DNA from: Membranipora membranacea
Lineage: Eukaryota > Bryozoa > Gymnolaemata > Cheilostomatida > Membraniporidae
Assembly (NCBI GenBank): GCA_914767715.1
Contig: OU612065.1
Span: 30,812,001-30,876,000, forward strand
DNA length: 64,000 bases
Reading direction: 5' to 3'
A program made the translations under genes and the position numbers. This document shows, one piece after another, positions 13,641 through 27,105 of this stretch (position 1 is the stretch's first letter; every line of letters begins with the position of its first letter). The notes under the pieces were generated by a model. That model did no database searches. It was not told the origin of the DNA and was given only the letters and a program-made list of their open reading frames with translations.

Positions 13641-16600
13641 ATATTCTGCAGTTTGAATAAGGCCAATAAGGGCTTGAAGTGGTCGGAGTTAGATAAGAAT
13701 CAAACAGAGTTTTAATATTTCAATGCTGCAGTTTGGCATGTTTTTTTTTTGGCAAAGGTGGACGTCGTTAAAGTTGGCGCTGACGGAGAACGGAGACCCG
13801 CAGAGAGAAACGGACTTCAGAATTGAGACGAGCATGAGTTGCTTATCCTTATGAGGTAGGGTAAAAGCAAATCTATTTTTTGACCCGAGCGAAAAAAAAA
13901 CCATGATACCTTCCCTGTGTATAATTTTTCAATTTTCAAGTCAGCGTAATTACCAACCAGTTAATCAGATGATCCCAATATTCTGCAGTTTGAATAAGGC
14001 CAATAAGGGCTTGAAGTGGTCGGAGTCAGATAAGAATCGAACAGAGTTTCAATATTTCAATGCGACCGTTTGGCATGTTTTTTTTTGGCATAAGTGGACG
14101 TCGTTAAAGTTGGCGCTGACGGAGAACGGAGACCCGCAGAGAGAAACGGACTTCAGAACTGAGACGAGCATGAGTTGCTTATCCTTATGAGGTAGGTTAA
14201 AAGCAAATCTATTTTTTGACCCGAGCGAAAAAAAACCATGATACCATCCCTGTGTATAATTTTTAAATTTTCAAGTCAGCGTAATTACCAACCAGTTAAT
14301 CGGAGGATCCCAATATTCTGCAGTTTGAATAAGGCCAATAAGGGCTTGAAGTGGTCGGAGTTAGATAAGAATCCAACAGAGTTTTAATTTTTCAATGCTG
14401 CCATTTGGCATGTTTTTTTTTGGCAAAAGTGGACGTCGTTAAAGTTGGCGCTGACGGAGAACAGAGACCCGCAGCGACAATCAGATTTCAGATTTGAGAC
14501 GAGCAGGAGTTGCTCCTCCTTATGAGGTAGGTTAAAAGCAAATCTATTTTTTGACCCGAGCAAAAAAAAACCATGATACCCTCCCTTGGTATAATTTTTG
14601 AAATTTCAAGTCAGCGTAATTACCAACCAGTTAATCGGAAGATCCCAAAATTCTGTAGTTTGAATAAGGCCAATAAGGGCTTGAAGCGGTCGGAGTTAGA
14701 TAAGAATCCAACAGAGTTTTAATTTTTCAATGCTGCCGTTTGGCATGTTTTTTTTTGGCAAAAGTGGACGTCGTTAAAGTTGGCGCTGACGGAGAACGGA
14801 GACCCGCAGAGAGAAACGGACTTCAGATTTGAGACGAGCATGAGTTGCTTATCCTTATGAGGTAGGTTAAACGCAAATCTATTTTTTGACCCGAGCAAAA
14901 AAAACCATGATACCCTCCCTTGGTATAATTTTTGAAATTTCAAGTCAGCGTAATTACCAACCAGTTAATCGGAGGATCCCAATATTCTGCAGTTTGAATA
15001 AGGCCAATAAGGGCTTGAAGTGGTCGGAGTTAGATAAGAATCCAACAGAGTTTTAATTTTTCAATGCTGCCGTTTGGCATGTTTTTTTTTGGCAAAAGTG
15101 GACGTCGTTAAAGTTGGCGCTGACGGAGAACGGAGACCCGCAGAGAGAAACGGACTTCAGATTTGAGACGAGCATGAGTTGCTTATCCTTATGAGGTATG
15201 TTAAACGCAAATCTATTTTTTGACCCGAGCAAAAAAAACCATGATACCCTCCCTTGGTATAATTTTTGAAATTTCAAGTCAGCGTAATTACCAACCAGTT
15301 AATCGGAGGATCCCAATATTCTGCAGTTTGAATAAGGCCAATAAGGGCTTGAAGTGGTCGGAGTTAGATAAAAATCCAACAGAGTTTTAATATTTCAATG
15401 CTGCCGTTTGGCATGTTTTTTTTTTTGGCAAAAGTGGACGTGGTTTAAGTTGGCGCTGACGGAGAACGGAGACCCGCAGAGACAAACGAACTTCAGATTT
15501 GAGACGAGCAGGAGTTGCTCCTCCTTATGAGGTAGGTTAAAAGCAAATCTATTTTTTGACCCTAGCGAAAAAAACCATGATACCCTCCCTTGGTATAATT
15601 TCTGAAATTTCAAGTCAGCGTAATTACCATCCAGTTAATCGGAGGATCCCAATATTCTGCAGTTTGAATAAGGCCAATAAGGGCTTGAAGTGGTCGGAGT
15701 TAGATAAGAATCAAACAGAGTTTTAATATTTCAATGCTGCAGTTTGGCATGTTTTTTTTTTGGCAAAGGTGGACGTCGTTAAAGTTGGCGCTGATGGAGA
15801 ACGGAGACCCGCAGAGAGAAACGGACTTCAGAATTGAGACGAGCATGAGTTGCTTATCCTTATGAGGTAGGGTAAAAGCAAATCTATTTTTTGACCCGAG
15901 CGAAAAAAAAACCATGATACCTTCCCTGTGTATAATTTTTCAATTTTCAAGTCAGCGTAATTACCAACCAGTTAATCAGATGATCCCAATATTCTGCAGT
16001 TTGAATAAGGCCAATAAGGGCTTGAAGTGGTCGGAGTCAGATAAGAATCGAACAGAGTTTCAATATTTCAATGCGACCGTTTGGCATGTTTTTTTTTGGC
16101 ATAAGTGGACGTCGTTAAAGTTGGCGCTGACGGAGACTGGATACCCGCAGAGACAAACGGACTTCAGATTTGAGACAAGCAGGAGTTGCTCCTCCTTATG
16201 AGGTAGGTTAAAAGCAAATCTATTTTTTGACCCGAGCGAAAAAAAACCATGACACCCTCCCTTGGTATAATTATTGAAATTTCATGTCAGCGTAATTACC
16301 AACCAGTTAATCGGAGGATCCCAATATTCTGTAGTTTGAATAAGGCCAATAAGGGCTTGAAGTGGTCGGAGTTAGATAAGAATCCAACAGAGTTTTAATT
16401 TTTCAATGCTGTCGTTTGGCATGTTTTTTTTTTGGCAAAAGTGGACGTCGTTAAAGTTGGCGCTGACGGAGAACGGAGACCCGCAGAGAGAAACGGACTT
16501 CAGAACTGAGACGAGCATGAGTTGCTTATCCTTATGAGGTAGGTTAAAAGCAAATCTATTTTTTGACCCGAGCGAAAAAAACCATGATACCATCCCTGTG

Positions 16601-17650
16601 TATAATTTTTAAATTTTCAAGTCAGCGTAATTACCAACCAGTTAATCGGAGGATCCCAATATTCTGCAGTTTGAATAAGGCCAATAAGGGCTTGAAGTGG
16701 TCGGAGTTAGATAAGAATCCAACAGAGTTTTAATTTTTCAATGCTGCCATTTGGCATGTTTTTTTTTGGCAAAAGTGGACGTCGTTAAAGTTGGCGCTGA
16801 CGGAGAACGGAGACCCGCAGCGACAATCAGATTTCAGATTTGAGACGAGCAGGAGTTGCTCCTCCTTATGAGGTAGGTTAAAAGCAAATCTATTTTTTGA
16901 CCCGAGCAAAAAAAAACCATGATACCCTCCCTTGGTATAATTTTTGAAATTTCAAGTCAGCGTAATTACCAACCAGTTAATCGGAAGATCCCAAAATTCT
17001 GTAGTTTGAATAAGGCCAATAAGGGCTTGAAGTGGTCGGAGTTAGATAAGAATCCAACAGAGTTTTAATTTTTCAATGCTGCCGTTTGGCATGTTTTTTT
17101 TTGGCAAAAGTGGATGTCGTTAAAGTTGGCGCTGACGGAGAACGGAGACCCGCAGAGAGAAACGCACTTCAGATTTGAGACGAGCATGAGTTGCTTATCC
17201 TTATGAGGTAGGTTAAACGCAAATCTATTTTTTGACCCGAGCAAAAAAAACCATGATACCCTCCCTTGGTATAATTTTTGAAATTTCAAGTCAGCGTAAT
17301 TACCAACCAGTTAATCGGAGGATCCCAATATTCTGCAGTTTGAATAAGGCCAATAAGGGCTTGAAGTGGTCGGAGTTAGATAAAAATCCAACAGAGTTTT
17401 AATATTTCAATGCTGCCGTTTGGCATGTTTTTTTTTTTGGCAAAAGTGGACGTCGTTAAAGTTGGCGCTGACGGAGAACGGAGACCCGCAGAGACAAACG
17501 AACTTCAGATTTGAGACGAGCAGGAGTTGCTCCTCCTTATGAGGTAGGTTAAAAGCAAATCTATTTTTTGACCCGAGCGAAAAAAACCATGATACCCTCC
17601 CTTGGTATAATTTCTGAAATTTCAAGTCAGCGTAATTACCATCCAGTTAA
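13641..17650 (+). repeat. Higher-order repeat, period about 2012 bp, two copies
   Basis: Two blocks of about six monomers follow each other. Diagnostic monomers repeat at 13689/15700 and 13903/15914 (2011 bp) and at 15395/17407 (2012 bp). The copies are not collinear throughout. The second has an extra monomer at about 16.13-16.47 kb, so 14719 pairs with 17065 at 2346 bp. The first has a local duplication of a monomer (14719-14943 and 15053-15277), which restores the 2012-bp spacing afterwards. Several one-monomer gains and losses have therefore occurred since the block duplicated. Confidence 0.8.
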
Positions 17651-20600
17651 TCGGAGGATCCCAATATTCTGCAGTTTGAATAAGGCCAATAAGGGCTTGA
17701 ACTGGTCGGAGTTAGATAAGAATCCAACAGAGTTTTAATTTTTCAATGCTGCCGTTTGGCATGTTTTTTTTGGGCAAACGTGGACGTCGTTAAAGTTGGC
17801 GCTGACGGAGAACGGAGACCCGCAGAGACAAACGGCTTTCAGATTTGAGACGAGCAGGAGTTGCTCCTCCTTATAAGGTAGGTTGAAAGCAAATCTATTT
17901 TTTGACCCGAGCGAAAAAAAACCATGATACCCTCCCTTGGTATAATTTTTGAAATTTCAAGTCAGCGTAATTACCAACCAGTAAATCGGAGGATCCCAAT
18001 ATTCTGCAGTTTGAATAAGGCCAATAAGGGCTTGAAGTGGTCGGAGTCAGATAAGAATCCAACAGAGTTTCAATATTTCAATGCTGCCGTTTGGCATGTT
18101 TTTTTTGGGCAAAAGTGGACGTCGTTAAAGTTGGCGCTGACGGAGAACGGATACCCGCAGAGACAAACCGACTTCAGATTTGAGACGAGCAGGAGTTGCT
18201 CCTCCTTGTGAGGTAGGTTAAAAGCAAATCTAGTTTTTGACCCGAGCGATATAAAACCATGATAACCTCCCTTGGTATAATTTTTGAAATTTCAAGTCAG
18301 CGTAATTACCAACCAGTTAATCGGAGGATCCCAATATTCTGCAGTTTGAATAAGGCCAATAAGGGCTTGAAGTGGTCGGAGTTAGATAAGAATCAAACAG
18401 AGTTTTAATATTTCAATGCTGGAGTTTGGCATGTTTTTTTTTTGGCAAAGGTGGACGTCGTTAAAGTTGGCGCTGACGGAGAACGGAGACCCGCAGAGAG
18501 AAACGGACTTCAGAATTGAGACGAGCATGAGTTGCTTATCCTTATGAGGCAGGGTAAAAGCAAATCTATTTTTTGACCCGAGCCATAAAAAACCATGATA
18601 CCATCCCTGTGGATAATTTTTAAATTTTCAAGTAAGCGTAATTACCAACCAGTTAATCGGAGGATCCCAATATTCTGCAGTTTGAATAAGGCCAATAAGG
18701 GCTTGAAGTGGTCGGAGTTAGATAAGAATCAAACAGAGTTTTAATTTTTCAATGCTGCCATTTGGCATGTTTTTTTTTGGCAAAAGTGTACGTCGTTAAA
18801 GTTGGCGCTGACGGAGAACGGAGACCCGCAGCGACAATCGGACTTCAGATTTGAGACGAGCAGGAGTTGCTCCTCCTCATGAGGTAGGTTAAAAGCAAAT
18901 CTATTTTTTGACCCGAGCGAAAAAAAACCATGACACCCTCCCTTGGTATAATTATTGAAATTTCATGTCAGCGTAATTACCAACCAGTTAATCGGAGGAT
19001 CCCAATATTCTGTAGTTTGAATAAGGCCAATAAGGGCTTGAAGTGGTGGGAGTTAGATAAGAATCCAACAGAGTTTTAATTTTTCAATGCTGCCGTTTGG
19101 CATGTTTTTTTTTTTGGCAAAAGTGGACGTCGTTAAAGTTGGCGCTGACGGAGAACAGAGACCCGCAGAGAGAAACGGACTTCAGAATTGAGACGAGCAT
19201 GAGTTGCTTATCCTTAAGAGTTAGGTTAAAAGCAAATCTATTTTATGACCCGAGCGAAAAAAAACAATGATACCATCCCTGTGTATAATTTTTAAATTTT
19301 CAAGTCAGCGTAATTACCAACCAGTTAATCGGAGGATCCCAATATTCTGCAGTTTGAATAAGGCCAATAAGGGCTTGAAGTGGTCGGAGTTAGATAAGAA
19401 TCCAACAGAGTTTTAATTTTTCAATGCTGCCATTTGGCATGTTTTTTTTTGGCAAAAGTGGACGTCGTTAAAGTTGGCGCTGACGGAGAACGGAGACCCG
19501 CAGCGACAATCAGATTTCAGATTTGAGACGAGCAGGAGTTGCTCCTCCTTATGAGGTAGGTTAAAAGCAAATCTATTTTTTGACCCGAGCAAAAAAAAAC
19601 CATGATACCCTCCCTTGGTATAATTTTTGAAATTTCAAGTCAGCGTAATTACCAACCAGTTAATCGGAAGATCCCAAAATTCTGTAGTTTGAATAAGGCC
19701 AATAAGGGCTTGAAGTGGTCGGAGTTAGATAAGAATCCAACAGAGTTTTAATTTTTCAATGCTGCCGTTTGGCATGTTTTTTTTTGGCAAAAGTGGATGT
19801 CGTTAAAGTTGGCGCTGACGGAGAACGGAGACCCGCAGAGAGAAACGCACTTCAGATTTGAGACGAGCATGAGTTGCTTATCCTTATGAGGTAGGTTAAA
19901 CGCAAATCTATTTTTTGACCCGAGCAAAAAAAACCATGATACCCTCCCTTGGTATAATTTTTGAAATTTCAAGTCAGCGTAATTACCAACCAGTTAATCG
20001 GAGGATCCCAATATTCTGCAGTTTGAATAAGGCCAATAAGGGCTTGAAGTGGTCGGAGTTAGATAAAAATCCAACAGAGTTTTAATATTTCAATGCTGCC
20101 GTTTGGCATGTTTTTTTTTTTGGCAAAAGTGGACGTCGTTAAAGTTGGCGCTGACGGAGAACGGAGACCCGCAGAGACAAACGAACTTCAGATTTGAGAC
20201 GAGCAGGAGTTGCTCCTCCTTATGAGGTAGGTTAAAAGCAAATCTATTTTTTGACCCGAGCGAAAAAAACCATGATACCCTCCCTTGGTATAATTTCTGA
20301 AATTTCAAGTCAGCGTAATTACCATCCAGTTAATCGGAGGATCCCAATATTCTGCAGTTTGAATAAGGCCAATAAGGGCTTGAACTGGTCGGAGTTAGAT
20401 AAGAATCCAACAGAGTTTTAATTTTTCAATGCTGCCGTTTGGCATGTTTTTTTTGGGCAAAGGTGGACGTCGTTAAAGTTGGCGCTGACGGAGAACGGAG
20501 ACCCGCAGAGACAAACGGCTTTCAGATTTGAGACGAGCAGGAGTTGCTCCTCCTTATAAGGTAGGTTGAAAGCAAATCTATTTTTTGACCCGAGCGAAAA

Positions 20601-22150
20601 AAAACCATGATACCCTCCCTTGGTATAATTTTTGAAATTTCAAGTCAGCGTAATTACCAACCAGTAAATCGGAGGATCCCAATATTCTGCAGTTTGAATA
20701 AGGCCAATAAGGGCTTGAAGTGGTCGGAGTCAGATAAGAATCCAACAGAGTTTCAATATTTCAATGCTGCCGTTTGGCATGTTTTTTTTGGGCAAAAGTG
20801 GACGTCGTTAAAGTTGGCGCTGACGGAGAACGGATACCCGCAGAGACAAACCGACTTCAGATTTGAGACGAGCAGGAGTTGCTCCTCCTTGTGAGGTAGG
20901 TTAAAAGCAAATCTAGTTTTTGACCCGAGCGATAAAAAACCATGATAACCTCCCTTGGTATAATTTTTGAAATTTCAAGTCAGCGTAATTACCAACCAGT
21001 TAATCGGAGGATCCCAATATTCTGCAGTTTGAATAAGGCCAATAAGGGCTTGAAGTGGTCGGAGTTAGATAAGAATCAAACAGAGTTTTAATATTTCAAT
21101 GCTGGAGTTTGGCATGTTTTTTTTTTGGCAAAGGTGGACGTCGTTAAAGTTGGCGCTGACGGAGAACGGAGACCCGCAGAGAGAAACGGACTTCAGAATT
21201 GAGACGAGCATGAGTTGCTTATCCTTATGAGGCAGGGTAAAAGCAAATCTATTTTTTGACCCGAGCCATAAAAAACCATGATACCATCCCTGTGGATAAT
21301 TTTTAAATTTTCAAGTAAGCGTAATTACCAACCAGTTAATCGGAGGATCCCAATATTCTGCAGTTTGAATAAGGCCAATAAGGGCTTGAAGTGGTCGGAG
21401 TTAGATAAGAATCAAACAGAGTTTTAATTTTTCAATGCTGCCATTTGGCATGTTTTTTTTTGGCAAAAGTGTACGTCGTTAAAGTTGGCGCTGACGGAGA
21501 ACGGAGACCCGCAGCGACAATCGGACTTCAGATTTGAGACGAGCAGGAGTTGCTCCTCCTCATGAGGTAGGTTAAAAGCAAATCTATTTTTTGACCCGAG
21601 CGAAAAAAAACCATGACACCCTCCCTTGGTATAATTATTGAAATTTCATGTCAGCGTAATTACCAACCAGTTAATCGGAGGATCCCAATATTCTGTAGTT
21701 TGAATAAGGCCAATAAGGGCTTGAAGTGGTGGGAGTTAGATAAGAATCCAACAGAGTTTTAATTTTTCAATGCTGCCGTTTGGCATGTTTTTTTTTTTGG
21801 CAAAAGTGGACGTCGTTAAAGTTGGCGCTGACGGAGAACAGAGACCCGCAGAGAGAAACGGACTTCAGAATTGAGACGAGCATGAGTTGCTTATCCTTAA
21901 GAGTTAGGTTAAAAGCAAATCTATTTTATGACCCGAGCGAAAAAAAACAATGATACCATCCCTGTGTATAATTTTTAAATTTTCAAGTCAGCGTAATTAC
22001 CAACCAGTTAATCGGAGGATCCCAATATTCTGCAGTTTGAATAAGGCCAATAAGGGCTTGAAGTGGTCGGAGTTAGATAAGAATCCAACAGAGTTTTAAT
22101 TTTTCAATGCTGCCATTTGGCATGTTTTTTTTTGGCAAAAGTGGACGTCG
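16230..22150 (+). repeat. Higher-order repeat, period 2683 bp, about 2.2 copies
   Basis: Eight-monomer unit. Positions 17065/19748, 17407/20090 and 17924/20607 repeat at exactly 2683 bp. Private variants do the same: GCTGGAGTTTGG at 18418 and 21101, and CAATGATACC at 19265 and 21948. Homology ends near 22.15 kb, where CAGCGACAATCAG of the earlier copy is replaced by CAGAGACAAACGG. It overlaps the end of the 2012-bp block, so the two periods share monomers. Confidence 0.88.
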
Positions 22151-24922
22151 TTAAAGTTGGCGCTGACGGAGAACGGAGACCCGCAGAGACAAACGGACTT
22201 CAGATTTGAGACGAGCAGGAGTTGCTCCTCTTTATGAGGTAGGTTAAAAGCAAATCTATTTTTTGACCCGAGCGAAAAAAAACCATGATACCCTCCCTTG
22301 GTATAATTTCTGAAATTTTAAGTCAGCGTAATTACCATCCAGTTAATCGGAGGATCCCAATATTCTGCAGTTTGAATAAGGCCAATAAGGGCTTGAAATG
22401 GTCGGAGTTAGATAAGAATCCAACAGAGTTTTAATTTTTCAATGCTGCCGTTTGGCATGGTTTTTTTGGGCAAAAGTGGACGTCGTTAAAGTTGGCGCTG
22501 ACGGAGAACGGAGACCCGCAGAGACAAACGGCTTTCAGATTTGAGACGAGCAGGAGTTGCTCCTCCTTATAAGGTAGGTTGAAAGCAAATCTATTTTTTG
22601 ACCCGAGCGAAAAAAAACCATGATACCCTCCCTTGGTATAATTTTTGAAATTTCAAGTCAGCGTAATTACCAACCAGTAAATCGGAGGATCCCAATATTC
22701 TGCAGTTTGAATAAGGCCAATAAGGGCTTGAAGTGGTCGGAGTCAGATAAGAATCCGACAGAGTTTCAATATTTCAATGCTGCCGTTTGGCATGTTTTTT
22801 TTGGGCAAAAGTGGACGTCGTTAAAGTTGGCGCTGACGGAGAACGGATACCCGCAGAGACAAACGGCTTTCAGATTTTAGACAAGCAGGAGTTGCTCCTC
22901 CTTATGAGGTAGGTTAAAAGCAAATCTATTTTTTGACCCGAGCGAAAAAAAAACCATGACACCCTCCCTTGGTATAATTATTGAAATTTCATGTCAGCGT
23001 AATTAACAACCAGTTAATCTGAGGATCCCAATATTCTGTAGTTTGAATAAGGCCAATAAGGGCTTGAAGCGGTCGGAGTTAGAAAAGAATCCAACAGAGT
23101 TTTAATTTTTCAATGCTGCCGTTTGGCATGTTTTTTTTTGGCAAAAGTGGACGTCGTTAAAGTAGGGGCTGACGGAGAACGGAGACCCGCAGAGAGAAAC
23201 GGACTTCAGATTTGAGACGAGCAGGAGTTGCTCCTCCTTATAAGGTAGGTTAAAAGCAAATCTATTTTTTGACCCGAGCGAAAAAAAACCATGATACCCT
23301 CCCTTGGTATAATTTTTGAAAGTTCAAGTCAGCGTAATTACCAACCAGTTAATCAGAGGATCCCAATATTCTGCAGTTTAAATAAGGCCAATAAGGGCTT
23401 GAAGTGGTTGGAGTTAGATAAGAATCCAACAGAGTTTTAATTTTTCAATGCTGCAGTTTGGCATGTTTTTTTTTGTGCAAAAGTGGACGTCGTTAAAGTT
23501 GGCGCTGACGGAGAACAGAGACCCGCAGAGACAAACGGACTTCAGATTTGAGACAAGCAGGAGTTGCTCCTCCTTATGAGGTAAGTTAAAAGCAAATCTA
23601 TTTTTTGACCCGAGCGAAAAAAAACCATGATACCCTCCCTTGGTATAATTTTTGAAATTTCAAGTCAGCGTAATTACCAACCAGTTGATCGGAGGATCCC
23701 AATATTCTGCAGTTTGAATAAGGCCAATAAGGGCTTGAAGTGGTCAGAGTTAGATAAGAATCAAACAGAGTTTTAATATTTCAATGCTGCAGTTTGGCAT
23801 GTTTTTTTTTTGGCAAAGGTGGACGTCGTTAAAGTTGGCGCTGACGGAGAACGGAGACCCGCAGAGAGAAACGGACTTCAGAATTGAGACGAGCATGAGT
23901 TGCTTATCCTTATGAGGTAGGGTAAAAGCGAATCTATTTTTTGACCCGAGCGAAAAAAAAACCATGATACCTTCCCTGTGTATAATTTTTCAATTTTCAA
24001 GTCAGCGTAATTACCAACCAGTTAATCAGATGATCCCAATATTCTGCAGTTTGAATAAGGCCAATAAGGGCTTGAAGTGGTCGGAGTCAGATAAGAATCG
24101 AACAGAGTCTCAATATTTCAATGCTGCCGTTTGGCATGTTTTTTTTTGGCATAAGTGGACGTCGTTAAAGTTGGCGCTGACGGAGAACGGATACCCGCAG
24201 AGACAAACGGACTTCAGATTTGAGACGAGCAGGAGTTGCTCCTCCTTATGAGGTAGGTTAAAAGCAAATCTATTTTTTGACCCGAGCGAAAAAAACCATG
24301 ACACCCTCCCTTGGTATAATTATTGAAATTTCATGTCAGCGTAATTACCAACCAGTTAATCGGAAGATCCCAATATTCTGTAGTTTGAATAAGGCCAATA
24401 AGGGCTTGAAGTGGTCGGAGTTAGATAAGAATCCAACAGAGTTTTAATTTTTCAATGCTGCCGTTTGGCGTGTTTTTTTTTTGGCAAAAGTGGACGTCGT
24501 TAAAGTTGGCGCTGACGGAGAACGGAGACCCGCAGAGAGAAACGGACTTCAGAACTGAGACGAGCATGAGTTGCTTATCCTTATGAGGTAGGTTAAAAGC
24601 AAATCTATTTCTTGACCCGAGCGAAAAAAAACCATGATACCATCCCTGTGTATAATTTTTAAATTTTCAAGTCAGCGTAATTACCAACCAGTTAATCGGA
24701 GGATCCCAATATTCTGCAGTTTGAATAAGGCCAATAAGGGCTTGAAGTGGTCGGAGTTAGATAAGAATCCAACAGAGTTTTAATTTTTCAATGCTGCCGT
24801 TTGGCATGTTTTTTTTGGGCAAAAGTGGACGTCGTTAAAGTTGGCGCTGACGGAGAACGGAGACCCGCAGAGAGAAACGGACTTCAGATTTGAGACGAGC
24901 ATGAGTTGCTTATCCTTATGAG

Positions 24923-24926
24923 GTAG
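24923..24926 (+). repeat. Left target-site duplication GTAG
   Basis: The last satellite bases before the insertion read CTTATGAGGTAG. GTAG is repeated at 28038-28041 immediately before the satellite resumes with GTTAAACGC. The uninterrupted paralogues read GAGGTAGGTTAAACGC, with one GTAG. A chance match of four bases is possible but not likely. Confidence 0.7.
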
Positions 24927-25924
24927 TGTCAGATGACATTTTCTTATGTAATCATCATAAAGAACATCATGTTTTATAATCACCTTAGTGTATAAGAGCA
25001 GCCATATTTTCTTCCGAATGTGCAACGATCACTTACACAACATGGTATTGAAGTATCCTTATTCTCAAATGATTTATTATTAAGTGCGACAGTACAAAAC
25101 TAAAGGTCAATCACATATCATATAAAGACGCAGACCAATAAATAACCAGTTAATATTCAACAAATACATTTCTGTACCAGACCCTGGGCTAAACCATACA
25201 ATTGGTAACAGATCATAACCTGGATTAGAAATCCCATAAAAATATGACACCTGTCAAAACTGATTACCCTTGCACCTATTATTGGTCATTATTAGTTTCA
25301 ATAAGCGGAGAAAAACAATGAGCTTACAAAAGTCAAAAGCTAAGACTAAGGGTGAACTCTAGGTCACCAGACATTATAACACAAATAGCACTGGTTTCTG
25401 ATTATATTTTTTCCTCATAAGTTCCATTGTCATCCACATGTTGTCAATTTGAATAGCTATGGTGATCTGTTTCGGCGTGATTATTATAGGCTTGACCTGC
25501 TTGTTGTGAGAGCTTTGCTGCTTGTTCGCTGGCTTCGAATTGATGATAGGAGAACCAAGGACTTTAGAGTTATAGATATGAAATCGAATCAGGGCAATAG
25601 TGTAGTAGAGTATGCATTGAGATTTAACCCAGCATGCTGTGCAGACAGGAAATCATCATTAACCCCACATAATCTGTAAAACAAAACAAAGTAAAGTTAG
25701 TTTAAATTCAATTATTACTAAGAGCTTAAACTGAGACCCAACGGATACATACTTAGGCATTCAGTGCATGGTGAAGGGTAGTTTAGGTTAAGGCTTAATC
25801 ATCATAGGTAATCATTATTGAAATTTATCTAGACACAGGCTATATGGTGATGGAAAATAGTAATATTGTAGTAAATAGAGGGAATAATACACTGAGGGGT
25901 TATTGAAATATAACAAAACATAAT
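24927..25924. other. Gene-free left part of the insertion
   Basis: About 1 kb of AT-rich sequence that looks single-copy within the window. I find no convincing gene, tRNA or tandem repeat in it. A 76-codon open frame at 25449-25679 has no recognisable domain and no supporting features. GTGTATAAGAGCAGCC near 24988 resembles a core-promoter-like TATA context, but nothing downstream supports a transcription unit. Confidence 0.6.
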
Positions 25925-26275
25925 CACAGGGCCATGAGAAATCTGGGCACGTGCAACAACCGTGGAGAATCAAACAACGGGAAAACAACAGAAGTCACAA
26001 AACATCTTCAAAATAACCACAGAGTCACGAGATCTTTGGGCACGTGAATCAACCCTGGAAAGATTGCGAAATTAGAAAACCAATATATTGCACCATAGAA
26101 AACAAGTGCAGTTGACACCATAAGCTATTTTGAAAATAACGAGCAATAGAAGTCACTAAAGATCTTCAAAACAACCCTGGAAAGATTGCAAAATCAGGAA
26201 AACCAACAGATTACACCATGGATAAACAGGTGCACTTGACACCATAAATTACCTAAAAATAACCAAAACAAAAAT
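25925..26275. repeat. Degenerate internal repeats with CACGTG motifs
   Basis: Several imperfect copies of related segments lie here. GGGCACGTG occurs with its CACGTG at 25948 and 26041 (93 bp apart). CAACCCTGGAAAGATTGC occurs at 26050 and 26172 (122 bp apart), each followed by a GAAAACCAA and later a TTGACACCATAA segment. AGAAGTCAC plus ATCTTCAAAA occurs at 25990 and 26148 (158 bp apart). The unequal spacings suggest an old repeat eroded by substitutions and indels. CACGTG is the palindromic E-box core; that it is bound by anything here is not shown. Confidence 0.7.
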
Positions 26276-26485
26276 GAGGGAAGGTCAAGCAAAGGACAGA
26301 CTAACCATGTTTTTACAGCTAGATAATTAAAACTGACAAAACACGCAAATCAAAAGAGAGTAATGACGAAATTGAGGCTAAAACCAACAACAAGGTAAAC
26401 ACCTTTACGCCTGTAAATGCAAACGTTGCACAATAACAGGACAGCAAACCAGCACTATAAAAGTCTGATGGACACTTGTAAAAAT
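26276..26485. other. Spacer between internal repeat systems
   Basis: About 210 bp of A-rich sequence between the degenerate repeats and the 113-bp array. I see no gene, repeat or recognisable signal in it. Confidence 0.5.
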
Positions 26486-27035
26486 CAGTCAGCGCCAGGA
26501 GGCGGGTTCACGACATACTGCGTTACACATCTAATCAGATAACTATCTGATTCACTCAGCCCAAGGAGGCCTATTCTTCAACAAGAAGATAACAAATTCA
26601 GTCAGCGCCAGGAGGCGGGTTCACGACATACTGCGTTACACATCTAATCAGATAACTATCTGATTCACTCAGCCCAAGGAGGCCTATTCTTCAACAAGAA
26701 GATAACAAATTCAGTCAGCGCCAGGAGGCGGGTTCACGACATACTGCGTTACACATCTAATCAGATAACTATCTGATTCACTCAGCCCAAGGAGGCCTAT
26801 TCTTCAACAAGAAGATAACAAATTCAGTCAGCGCCAGGAGGCGGGTTCACGACATGCGGCATTACACATTTAATCAGATAACTATCTGATTTACTCAGCC
26901 CAAGGAGGCCTATTCTTCAACTAAGAAGACAACAATTCAGTCAGCGCCAGAGAGCGGGTTAACGACGTACAGCATTACAGATTTAATCAGAGAATTATCT
27001 GATTCAGTCAGCCCAAGGAGGCACATCTACAGAGA
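26486..27035. repeat. 113-bp tandem repeat, about 4.9 copies
   Basis: Copies start at 26486, 26599, 26712, 26825 and 26938, exactly 113 bp apart. The first three read as identical, the fourth has scattered substitutions, and the fifth is clearly diverged and incomplete. Each unit opens with CAGTCAGCGCCAGGAGGCGG, which contains a small CGCC-AGGA-GGCG hairpin. In its middle it has a perfect dyad, AATCAGATA-AC-TATCTGATT (9-bp arms, 2-bp centre), and then CTCAGCCCAAGGAGGCC. The fifth copy has a mutated dyad (AATCAGAGAATTATCTGATT). Identity rising leftward suggests recent expansion at the left side. No open frame runs through the units. Confidence 0.95.
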
Positions 27036-27105
27036 GGAAAATTGTCTAAATACTTTAGACATATTCAGCCAACAGAGCTTTTGGCAAGATATACAGAGAT
27101 ACAAA

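Larger units (their letters stand above)
1..24926 (+). repeat. 335-bp satellite array, left arm
   Basis: Tandem head-to-tail satellite of about 74 monomers, each close to 335 bp. Taking the CCC of the GGATCC landmark as a phase mark, successive monomers begin at 1, 337, 673, 1009, 1348 and 1682, giving spacings of 336, 336, 336, 339 and 334. Recurrent landmarks in order are GGATCCCAATATTCTGCAG, AAGGCCAATAAGGGCTTGAA, a run of 8-12 T, GTGGACGTCGTTAAAG, GACCCGAGCG followed by an A-run, and CCCTCCCTTGGTATAA. Most monomers therefore carry GGATCC and CTGCAG; one subfamily has CTGTAG instead. The first 13 kb is more heterogeneous than the rest. No monomer is inverted. No reading frame is shared by all monomers on either strand, so I treat the array as non-coding. 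The family is not one I recognise. Confidence 0.98.

Noticed and set aside
25449-25679. A 76-codon open frame in the insertion
   Set aside because: It is short, has no recognised motif, no neighbouring exon-like signals and no repeat or conservation evidence. Chance is sufficient.
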